DNA of 5,341 nt from Candidatus Omnitrophota bacterium (GCA_028702365.1 JAQVOZ010000114.1:1-5341); one strand, 5' to 3'. Positions 1-5,341 are shown, counted from the stretch's first letter. Notes: generated by a model from the sequence alone, not told the origin. Translations and numbers: made by a program.

Positions 1-332
1 CAAACGCCATAAACGACGCGAAAGACGAAGGTTCAAGAATTATCGCGGTTGGAACGACCTCTGTAAGAAGCCTGGAAGCTGCAAGTTTCTTAAACGGGTC
101 GGGCGAATTTCGCGTAAAAGCTAATACATTCGAAACAAATTTTTATATAACTCCGGGATATAAATTTAAAATAATAGATGCGCTTGTTACTAATTTTCAT
201 ACTCCGCTTTCAACGAACCTTATACTTGTCTCTTCTTTTTGCGGTTTAGCACTTACCCAAAAGGCTTACGCGTATGCAAAAGACGCAAATTTCCGTTTTT
301 TCAGCTTCGGCGACGCAATGTTTATCTCGTAA
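1..332 (+). CDS. queA: QueA, S-adenosylmethionine:tRNA ribosyltransferase-isomerase, C-terminal part (5' end outside window)
   Basis: QueA transfers and isomerises the ribosyl group of S-adenosylmethionine onto 7-aminomethyl-7-deazaguanine in tRNA, giving epoxyqueuosine, the penultimate step of queuosine synthesis in the cytoplasm. The frame starting at base 3 gives 109 residues before the TAA at 330-332, about the last third of a protein usually near 340 residues. Seen in the translation: IIAVGTTSVRSLE (the conserved VGTTSVRTLE region), YITPGYKFKIIDALVTNFH (cf. PGY.FK..DALITNFH) and the terminal FRFFSFGDAMFI, which is the family's hallmark end. One deviation: the usual NFHLPKSTLLMLVSA reads NFHTPLSTNLILVSS here. 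The gene is cut by the window edge and is not broken in what can be seen. It is followed by 266 bp of intergenic DNA with its own promoter, so it probably belongs to an upstream transcription unit. Confidence 0.95.
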   Translation, partial: NAINDAKDEGSRIIAVGTTSVRSLEAASFLNGSGEFRVKANTFETNFYITPGYKFKIIDALVTNFHTPLSTNLILVSSFCGLALTQKAYAYAKDANFRFFSFGDAMFIS

Positions 333-364
333 GGCAAATTTTTGTAAGCCGGAAAGCCTTTTTC
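331..364 (+). terminator. possible weak intrinsic terminator after queA
   Basis: AAGGC at 331-335, overlapping the queA stop codon, can pair with GCCTT at 356-360, which continues into a run of five T (359-363). The stem is only 5 bp and the loop is 20 nt, so this would be a weak terminator. The position, right at the end of queA and ahead of a new promoter, is the main support. Confidence 0.3.
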
Positions 365-425
365 AACCTTTCAAACCACTGTATAACAGGAATAAATTTA
401 TTGTAAGTTATTGCCTAGCAGCAAT

Positions 426-455
426 TTAAGAACAATAAAAAAGATTAGTTCTTAA
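426..455. repeat. 8-bp inverted repeat abutting the -35 box; candidate operator
   Basis: TTAAGAAC at 426-433 is the exact reverse complement of GTTCTTAA at 448-455, with a 14-nt A-rich spacer between the arms. The right arm ends one base before the TTGACT -35 hexamer at 456. There is no following T run, so it is not a convincing terminator. Its place against the promoter fits a repressor or activator site, but no regulator family can be named from the sequence. Confidence 0.4.
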
Positions 456-484
456 TTGACTTGACAGCTTATTTCTAATATAAT
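456..484 (+). promoter_or_regulatory. sigma70-type promoter for the EF-G-like gene cluster
   Basis: TTGACT (456-461) and a perfect TATAAT (479-484) are separated by 17 bp, the optimal spacing; transcription would begin near 491. A second hexamer, TTGACA at 461-466, matches the -35 consensus better but would leave only 12 bp to the same -10 box, so the first hexamer is the likely one. This is the only strong promoter I can see, and the three following genes are closely spaced, so it probably drives all of them. Confidence 0.75.
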
Positions 485-490
485 GAAAAA

Positions 491-598
491 TCTGGCGAAA
501 TCCGCTCTTTTGCGTAGTTTACTTCCAAGGCCACTTACGCGCCCCTAAAGCGCTTATCTAGATTTGTAAGATTGGTCCTACTATAAGGAGGAATAAGT
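491..598 (+). promoter_or_regulatory. 5' leader of the EF-G-like mRNA, with strong Shine-Dalgarno site
   Basis: The leader of about 108 nt holds no recognisable riboswitch. Short pairings are possible: GCGTA (512-516) with TACGC (536-540), GCGC (539-542) with GCGC (550-553), and TCCT (576-579) with AGGA (586-589). The last would cover part of the Shine-Dalgarno sequence AGGAGG (586-591), which lies 7 nt before the ATG at 599. CTTAT (553-557) could also pair with either copy of ATAAG (583-587 or 593-597) around the ribosome binding site. All stems are short, so regulation by structure is only a possibility. Confidence 0.4.
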
Positions 599-2608
599 AT
601 GCGAGACGATTTAACCAAAAAGAGGATTTTCCTTTTATGCGGACACGCCCAGTCAGGTAAAACTTCAATTTCAGAAGCTATTCTATTTAAATGCGGAGCA
701 ACTACTCGCCTAGGTAAAGTTGACGAAGGAACTACCATAAGTGATTATGAAGATGACGAAAAACAAAGAAAAAGTTCTATAAACATGTCTGTTCTTTTTG
801 CGGAGCACAAAGGCAATTTCCTTCAATTCATAGATGTTCCCGGTTACCTTGATTTCATAGGTGAACTTATTTCCGCAAGCAGAGCCGTTGATTTCGGCGT
901 AATTGTAGTTGATGCTTCGGGCGGCGTTGAAGTTGGAACCGAAAAAGCCTGGGATAATTTAAGAAAAGAAAATTTACCCTGCCTTTTTATAGTAAATAAA
1001 CTTGATAAAGAAAGTACTGATTACGAAAAAACCGTTGAAGATATCAGAAGCAGTTTAACAAAAAAAGCAATTCCTTTTGCGGGTTTCGAAAAAGGAAAAG
1101 TCATAAATATTTTAAAAGATAAAAATAATCCTAATTATGCAAGCATAATTGAAGCTGTTGCTGAGAGTGACGATGCGTTGCTTGCTAAATATCTTGAGAA
1201 AGGCGCGATAGATGAGAAAGAATTGGCAGTTGCCTTGAAAAAAGCAATAATAAACGCGCAAGTTTTTCCGGTTATTCCTATGATAGCTCTGCAGGAGGCA
1301 GGTAGTGACTGCCTGCTTGAGATGCTTTTAGAGGTTATGCCTTCTGTGGCAGAGGGGAAACCGCGTGTTGCGAAAAATATAAAAACAGGAGAAAGTTTGG
1401 AAATTACGCCAAAGGTAAATGCGCATTTAGCTGCCCAGGTTTTTAAAAGTGTAATTGATCCTTTTGTGGGACAGTTAAATATTTTCAGGGTATTCTCGGG
1501 AAAAATATCCGCAAATAGCGAAATATATAATTCGACAAAAGGCGAAAAAGAAAAAATCAGCCATATCTATACTCCGCAAGGCAAACAAGAGAATAATCAG
1601 GATGCAATCTGCGCCGGTGAAATCGGCGCAATTTCCAAATTAAGAAATACATCGACGCAGGATACTTTCTGCGAGCAGACATTTCCTCTCGAATTTAGTT
1701 CCATAGAGTTTCCGGCTCCTTCTTTTTCTGCTTCGGTTAAACCAAAGACAAGACAGGACGAAGATAAAATATCCGCAGTCCTTTCGCGTTTAACCAGCGA
1801 AGACCCGACATTTAAAGTGTCGCGCGACGCTCAAACAAAAGAAATGATAATTTCAGGAATGGGGGAATTGCATTTAAGTGTTATTATTGAAAGAATGAAA
1901 CGCAGGTACCAGGCAAACGTTGAGATGGGTACTCCAAAAGTAGCCTATCTGGAAACTGTTACGCGTTCCGTTAAGGTTCAGGGAAAACACAAAAAACAAT
2001 CGGGCGGCCGCGGCCAATACGGTGATGTCTGGATTGAACTTGAGCCTCTCCCAAGAGGGAAGGGTTTTGAATTTGTGGATAAAATATTCGGAGGCGCAAT
2101 TCCGCGTAATTTTATACCTTCTGTTGAAAAAGGCATAAGAAAGAGCCTTGACGAAGGAGTCCTGGCAGGCTATCCCGTTGCCGATATAAGGGTAACGCTC
2201 TATGACGGTTCTTATCATGACGTTGACTCTTCCGATATAGCTTTTCAGATTGCAGGTTCAATGGCTTTTAAAAAAGCGCTTGAACAGGCAGGCAGCGTGC
2301 TCCTTGAGCCGATAATGAACGTTGAAATTACTGTGCCCGGAGAGTTTATGGGCCAGATTACCGGCGATATAAATTCGCGTAGAGGCCGCGTACTTGGTAT
2401 GGAAGTAAAAGGAAAAAACGAAGTAGTAAAAGCGCAGATTGCTTTGGTTGAAATGTTTAAATATGCATCTGACCTGCGTTCTGTTACCGGCGGCCGGGGA
2501 AGTTATTCTATGACATTTTCCCATTATGAAATTGTCCCGGCGCGGCTTGCTCAAATAATCATCGAAGGAGCAAAGAAGGAATCGGAAAAGTTAGCGAAGG
2601 TCGAATAA
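599..2608 (+). CDS. fusA: elongation factor G-like protein, EF-G-2 type paralogue
   Basis: A 669-residue translational GTPase with the five-domain architecture of EF-G, slightly shorter than the usual ~690-700. G domain: G1 GHAQSGKT (15-22), degenerate switch I QRKSSI (56-61, in place of RGITI), G3 DVPGYLDF (79-86), G4 NKLD (133-136); the G5 SA motif reads IAL (229-231). Domain II is at about 275-355, III at 370-445, IV at 446-563 with KQSGGRGQYGDV (466-477) and GSYHDVDSSD (537-546), and V to about 655. Tyr instead of His in G3, the shortened insert region and the end SHYEIVPARLAQ match the EF-G-2 class (for example Thermus EF-G-2) more than the canonical translocase, so this is probably a second EF-G rather than the housekeeping copy. 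Intact domain IV tip residues suggest it still enters the ribosomal A site. Start: ATG 7 nt after AGGAGG. It ends with tandem TAA codons, 17 nt before the next gene. Family is certain; subfamily and role in translocation are inferred. Confidence 0.93.
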   Translation: MRDDLTKKRIFLLCGHAQSGKTSISEAILFKCGATTRLGKVDEGTTISDYEDDEKQRKSSINMSVLFAEHKGNFLQFIDVPGYLDFIGELISASRAVDFGVIVVDASGGVEVGTEKAWDNLRKENLPCLFIVNKLDKESTDYEKTVEDIRSSLTKKAIPFAGFEKGKVINILKDKNNPNYASIIEAVAESDDALLAKYLEKGAIDEKELAVALKKAIINAQVFPVIPMIALQEAGSDCLLEMLLEVMPSVAEGKPRVAKNIKTGESLEITPKVNAHLAAQVFKSVIDPFVGQLNIFRVFSGKISANSEIYNSTKGEKEKISHIYTPQGKQENNQDAICAGEIGAISKLRNTSTQDTFCEQTFPLEFSSIEFPAPSFSASVKPKTRQDEDKISAVLSRLTSEDPTFKVSRDAQTKEMIISGMGELHLSVIIERMKRRYQANVEMGTPKVAYLETVTRSVKVQGKHKKQSGGRGQYGDVWIELEPLPRGKGFEFVDKIFGGAIPRNFIPSVEKGIRKSLDEGVLAGYPVADIRVTLYDGSYHDVDSSDIAFQIAGSMAFKKALEQAGSVLLEPIMNVEITVPGEFMGQITGDINSRRGRVLGMEVKGKNEVVKAQIALVEMFKYASDLRSVTGGRGSYSMTFSHYEIVPARLAQIIIEGAKKESEKLAKVE

Positions 2609-2613
2609 TAAAA

Positions 2614-2628
2614 AGGAGAAACTTTGTG
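2614..2628 (+). promoter_or_regulatory. Shine-Dalgarno site deciding a GTG start
   Basis: AGGAG (2614-2618) lies 7 nt before the GTG at 2626-2628. No ATG in this frame sits at a better distance, and the protein alignment with YchF begins from here, so GTG is the likely start codon of the YchF-like gene. Confidence 0.75.
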
Positions 2629-3315
2629 AAAGTAGCCAACTTTGGTTTGGACATTGTGCCGGGTAAACAAAAATATACCTGTGAAAGTTTCGAAAAGCTT
2701 GTTAAAAAGTTTTCGCCTAAAAAGATAAGCCCATATGTTGTTGAATTTATAGGTGAAGACTATGCAAAAGCCGACGCAATTGTCTTTGATGCGAATAAAA
2801 AGCTCGATTTTATTTTTATAGACTTGGAAAAAATAGAAGGCCGCGAACAAAGAACAACTGATGCTAAAGAAAAAGAATTTTTGAAAAAAATTGCAGGAAT
2901 CCTGGAAAAAGAAAATCTTCTTTGCGACCAGGAATTTAACGAAGAGGAAAAGAATTTCCTTAAAAATATTATGCCTGTGACTTTTAAGCCCTGCATAGGT
3001 GTGCTTGACGCCTCCGACATAAACGGTTTAATTGAAGCGATACTTAAAAAGTCGCAAACCTTACTTTTCTATACAGCCGGAGAAAAAGAGGTGCACGCCT
3101 GGGAAGTTAAAAAAGGAAGCACTATCGTTGAGGCCGCAGGCAAAATCCACAGTGACCTTGCAAGAGGATTCATCAAGGGTGAAGTAATTGACTGCAAGGA
3201 TCTGGATAGTTTTTATAATCTGGCTGAAGCGCGCGCGCGCGGATTTGCTAAGTCGGTTGACAGGGACTACATAATGCAGGAAGGAAATATCATAGAAATA
3301 AAATTCAGCGTATAA
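2626..3315 (+). CDS. DUF933 (YchF/OLA1 C-terminal domain) protein lacking GTPase motifs
   Basis: 229 residues. The C-terminal part, about 145-229, is clearly the YchF/OLA1 C-terminal TGS-like domain (DUF933): LLFYTAGEKEVHAW, AAGKIHSDLARGFIKGEVI, DYIMQEGNIIEIKFSV. Normal YchF is ~363 residues with an N-terminal Obg-type G domain. Here the N-terminal half looks like a shrunken remnant: FGLDIVPGKQKY (6-17) sits where GLPNVGKST should be, PKKISPYVVEF (31-41) matches the strand before G3, and LDFIFIDLEKIEGR (60-73) and FNEEEKNFL (104-112) match helices of YchF. The P-loop Lys-Ser/Thr, the G3 DxxG and the G4 motif are all missing, so nucleotide hydrolysis is not expected. YchF binds ribosomes and hydrolyses ATP or GTP; a ribosome or RNA-binding role without catalysis is my inference. 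The frame is open with a good ribosome binding site, so it is probably a real protein and not a fresh pseudogene. It lies between the EF-G-like gene (17 nt) and purH (14 nt), surely co-transcribed. Confidence 0.85.
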   Translation: MKVANFGLDIVPGKQKYTCESFEKLVKKFSPKKISPYVVEFIGEDYAKADAIVFDANKKLDFIFIDLEKIEGREQRTTDAKEKEFLKKIAGILEKENLLCDQEFNEEEKNFLKNIMPVTFKPCIGVLDASDINGLIEAILKKSQTLLFYTAGEKEVHAWEVKKGSTIVEAAGKIHSDLARGFIKGEVIDCKDLDSFYNLAEARARGFAKSVDRDYIMQEGNIIEIKFSV

Positions 3316-3329
3316 AGAAAGGTGTTCAA

Positions 3330-4844
3330 ATGGTAAAAGTAAGAAGAGCGTTGATTAGCGTATGGGAGAAGAAGGGCGTTTTAGAACTCGCGCGGAAACT
3401 TGCAGAGTATAAAGTAGAAATTATTTCAACCGGTAAAACAGCGTCACTGCTTCGTGCAAGCTCAATACCGGTAAAAGAAGTTTCTTCTGTTACCTCGTTC
3501 CCAGAAATACTTTCCGGCCGCGTCAAGACTTTGCATCCTAAGATATTCGGAGGAATTCTTGCCAATAAAAAGCACCCATTGCATATGGAGGAAATAAAAT
3601 CTCTTAATATTGAGCCCATAGATATGGTTGTGGTTAATCTTTACCCGTTTTTGCTAAAACTTAACGAAAAACTTGCATTTGACGACATGATGGAATATAT
3701 CGATATAGGCGGAGTGTCGCTTCTCCGCGCGGCAGCCAAGAATTTTAAAAATGTTGCTTCAGTAAGTTCGCCTTCGCAATACAAAATGGTGATTGATGAG
3801 CTTGAGAAAAATAAAGGCGACCTTACCGATGAAACATTAAAGCTGCTCGCGCAGGAAGCTTTTTATGCCACCAAGGAATACGACAACAGCATTTATAATT
3901 ATTTCGCATCAAAAGAAGTATTGACCCTGGATTTGGAAAAATCTGCCAATCTGCGTTACGGAGAAAATCCTCATCAAAAGGGCGCTTTATACAAATTAGC
4001 CAAGGCGCAGGAAATAAAATACAAACAACTTCAGGGAAAGGAGCTTTCCTACAATAACCTTCTTGACTTAGATACGGCAGTTTTAATTGTCCGTGATTTT
4101 GCTGAATGCGCTGTGTCTATCGTAAAGCACGCTTCAATTTGCGGGGTAGGTGTTGATAAGAAATTATCACAGGCCTACAAGAAGGCATATCTTTGCGACC
4201 CGATATCCAGTTTCGGAGGGATAGTTGGCATTAACAGAAAAGTCGACAAAGATACCGCAGAGCAATTCGTAAAAAGCGATTTTAAGGAATGCGTTATTGC
4301 GCCTTCATATTCAAAAGAGGCATTGAAAGTTTTTTCCGCCAAGAAAAACTTAAGAGTGCTTGAGGCGGATTTCCATCAGAAACTTAATTATAAAGATATA
4401 AGAGCAACCAGCTTTGGCTATCTTGTGCAGGACAGGGATACGGCCACTATTGAAAAAACAAACCTTAAAATAGTAACCAGGAAAAAACCTACACAGCAGG
4501 AATTAAAAGATATGATGCTTGCATGGAAGATAGCGAAATATGTGAGGTCAAACGCGATTGTGCTTGCCAAGAACCAGACGATTCTTGGAGTTGGCGGCGG
4601 GCAGCCTTCAAGGGTGGGCTCGGTAAAAATTGCGCTTGGTATGGCAAAAAAATCATGCCATGGGGCAGTGCTTGCATCAGATGGATTTTTCCCCAAGGAA
4701 GATTCCATAAAAGTTGCTTACAAAAAAGGCATCAGGGCGATAATTCAGCCGGGCGGTTCGATAAAAGACAATGACTTGATTAAGCTTTGCGATAAGTTAA
4801 GAATTAGCATGATTTTTACTGGCATTCGCCACTTCCGCCATTAA
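3330..4844 (+). CDS. purH: PurH, bifunctional AICAR formyltransferase / IMP cyclohydrolase
   Basis: PurH carries out the last two steps of de novo purine synthesis in the cytosol: formylation of AICAR with 10-formyl-tetrahydrofolate, then ring closure of FAICAR to IMP. Its 504 residues are near the family norm (about 510-530). The N-terminal MGS-like cyclohydrolase domain has SGRVKTLHPK (62-71), VVNLYPF (101-107), IDIGG (124-128) and RAAAKN (133-138), so the Lys66, Tyr105, Asp125 and Lys137 equivalents are present. The transformylase part has RYGENPHQ (209-216), LQGKELSYNNLLDLD, the catalytic pair Lys266-His267, DPISSFGGI, SNAIV from 407, IQPGGSIKD and the typical terminal FTGIRHFRH (496-504). 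Oddities: SVWEKKG at 10-16 for SVSDKTG, STGKT (33-37) for STGGT, and KHASICG for KHxNPCG. Start: ATG at 3330 with AAAGGTG (3318-3324) 5 nt upstream. It follows the YchF-like gene by 14 nt and precedes folC, whose product supplies its folate cofactor. Confidence 0.97.
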   Translation: MVKVRRALISVWEKKGVLELARKLAEYKVEIISTGKTASLLRASSIPVKEVSSVTSFPEILSGRVKTLHPKIFGGILANKKHPLHMEEIKSLNIEPIDMVVVNLYPFLLKLNEKLAFDDMMEYIDIGGVSLLRAAAKNFKNVASVSSPSQYKMVIDELEKNKGDLTDETLKLLAQEAFYATKEYDNSIYNYFASKEVLTLDLEKSANLRYGENPHQKGALYKLAKAQEIKYKQLQGKELSYNNLLDLDTAVLIVRDFAECAVSIVKHASICGVGVDKKLSQAYKKAYLCDPISSFGGIVGINRKVDKDTAEQFVKSDFKECVIAPSYSKEALKVFSAKKNLRVLEADFHQKLNYKDIRATSFGYLVQDRDTATIEKTNLKIVTRKKPTQQELKDMMLAWKIAKYVRSNAIVLAKNQTILGVGGGQPSRVGSVKIALGMAKKSCHGAVLASDGFFPKEDSIKVAYKKGIRAIIQPGGSIKDNDLIKLCDKLRISMIFTGIRHFRH

Positions 4845-4885
4845 TTTTCTTCCATTAGCATACCAACGGTTAAGTTTATAAAATT
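4845..4885 (+). other. purH-folC gap with a possible weak promoter and no Shine-Dalgarno site
   Basis: This 41-nt gap has no GGAG-like sequence before the folC ATG and no hairpin with a T run, so purH transcription probably reads through. TTAGCA (4855-4860) and TATAAA (4877-4882), 16 bp apart, resemble a weak sigma70 promoter whose start would fall almost on the folC ATG, which would allow a leaderless folC transcript. In A+T-rich DNA this match may be chance. Confidence 0.25.
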
Positions 4886-5341
4886 ATGAGCGGCTATATT
4901 AATTCTACTAGTTGTTTTAAAGAGGCAAAAAATTATCTTGATAGTTTCGTAAATTACGAAAAAAAAACAGACTATTCTTACGTCAAAACGCTTAAGCTTA
5001 AAAGGATAGAGCGCCTTTTGAAAAGCCTCAACATAGATTATAAAAAACTTAAAAGCATACATATCGCAGGGACAAAAGGCAAGGGTTCAACTGCGTGTTT
5101 TTGCGCCAATTTGTTAGCAAGCGCAGGATATAGAACCGGACTTTATACGTCGCCTCATTTTTTTGATTTCAGGGAAAGAATACAGGTATTAGGCCAAAGG
5201 CCAAAGATTACCCCTCAACTTCGCTCAGTACAAGAAAACCAAGGACAGGAGATAAGGGGCAATTTGATTTCGAAAGATGACGTGGTAAGGTTGATAAATG
5301 AAATGCAGCCGCAATTGGAGAAATTAAGGTTTACTAAAGAG
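4886..5341 (+). CDS. folC: FolC, folylpolyglutamate synthase / dihydrofolate synthase, N-terminal part (3' end outside window)
   Basis: FolC is a cytosolic Mur-ligase-family enzyme that uses ATP to join glutamate to dihydropteroate and to extend the polyglutamate tail of folates. The first 152 residues are visible. Seen: LKLKRIERLLKSLNI (36-50), the P-loop region IHIAGTKGKGSTA (58-70, Walker A GTKGKGST at 62-69) and GLYTSPHFFDFRERIQV (85-101), the folate-site region of the family. Between residues 103 and 126 there is an extra stretch, after which LISKDDVVRLINEM resumes the family pattern (cf. ERIRINGEPIS followed by a helix). Without it the spacing would match the family exactly. The frame stays open through the insert. 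The start at ATG 4886 is the first in-frame ATG after the stop at 4871-4873, but it has no Shine-Dalgarno sequence. The neighbour purH uses the folate product. Whether the enzyme is bifunctional or only one of the two activities cannot be told from this part. Confidence 0.92.
   Translation, partial: MSGYINSTSCFKEAKNYLDSFVNYEKKTDYSYVKTLKLKRIERLLKSLNIDYKKLKSIHIAGTKGKGSTACFCANLLASAGYRTGLYTSPHFFDFRERIQVLGQRPKITPQLRSVQENQGQEIRGNLISKDDVVRLINEMQPQLEKLRFTKE
5195..5263. repeat. in-frame insert in folC with imperfect terminal inverted repeat
   Basis: ATTACCCCT at 5207-5215 pairs with AGGGGCAAT at 5255-5263 in eight of nine positions, enclosing 57 bp. Comparison with the FolC family places the extra sequence at about 5195-5260, 66 bp or 22 codons, bounded on both sides by GGC (5192-5194 and 5258-5260). 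It contains no stop in the folC frame. A tandem 7-bp repeat, AGGCCAA twice, lies at 5191-5204, across the left edge. The inner ACTTCGCTCAGTAC resembles, from memory, short dispersed repeats of many environmental bacterial genomes (TGAGCGAAGT on the other strand). The class of element cannot be named with confidence. Confidence 0.5.

Noticed and set aside
483..548. 21-codon ORF starting MKNLAKSALL in the leader region
   Set aside because: Its ATG overlaps the TATAAT box and lies upstream of the predicted transcription start, and it has no Shine-Dalgarno site.
1296..1314. 6-bp hairpin AGGCAG/CTGCCT inside the EF-G-like gene
   Set aside because: The protein aligns with EF-G family without any insertion here, and there is no T run, so it is most likely a coding coincidence.
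2006..2015. Palindrome GGCCGCGGCC
   Set aside because: It encodes the conserved SGGRGQYG loop of EF-G domain IV and is explained by coding.
1874..2850. Antisense open frames of 98 to 114 codons opposite the EF-G-like and YchF-like genes
   Set aside because: They lie on the complementary strand of clear conserved genes, show no recognisable protein and have no convincing start signals.
4418..4774. Overlapping open frames on both strands within the 3' part of purH
   Set aside because: They are shadows of the highly conserved transformylase region of purH.
4841..5062. Minus-strand open frame of 73 codons opposite the purH-folC junction and early folC
   Set aside because: The plus strand carries the conserved FolC N-terminus, and the antisense product is a low-complexity, Phe/Ile-rich shadow of A+T-rich DNA.

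Overview
The window is an ordinary-looking bacterial chromosomal segment of roughly 40% G+C, with all genes on the + strand and tightly packed. Strong Shine-Dalgarno sequences, a sigma70-type promoter and bacterial-type QueA, EF-G-like, PurH and FolC proteins show it is bacterial. The A+T-leaning, Lys-rich proteins and the gene set would fit an uncultivated Gram-negative lineage such as Omnitrophota or Elusimicrobiota. That placement is only a guess from general resemblance.

Layout. The window opens inside the 3' end of queA (tRNA queuosine synthesis), which stops at 332. A 266-bp intergenic region follows. It holds a weak terminator candidate, a 12-bp perfect palindrome, an 8-bp inverted repeat and then a good sigma70 promoter (TTGACT, 17-bp spacer, TATAAT) with a leader of about 108 nt. 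Three closely spaced genes come next, separated by 17 and 14 nt: an EF-G-2-type elongation factor G paralogue (599-2608), a small protein that looks like a YchF/OLA1 GTPase without its GTPase motifs (2626-3315), and purH (3330-4844). After a 41-nt gap, the 5' part of folC (from 4886) runs off the right edge.

How the genes fit together. The first two genes both resemble ribosome-associated P-loop GTPases. The EF-G-like one keeps most of its G motifs with class-specific changes, while the YchF-like one has lost them, so they may form a ribosome-linked pair. PurH and FolC are linked by folate: PurH consumes 10-formyl-tetrahydrofolate in the last steps of IMP synthesis, and FolC makes and polyglutamylates that cofactor.

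Most unusual points. (1) The folC reading frame carries an in-frame insert of about 22 codons, bounded by an imperfect inverted repeat and GGC repeats, which looks like a small mobile or palindromic element that landed inside a conserved enzyme without breaking it. (2) The 229-residue YchF-like protein keeps the C-terminal YchF domain and a recognisable but dead relic of the G domain, and sits directly behind an EF-G paralogue. I saw no CRISPR array, tRNA, rRNA, transposase or phage gene.
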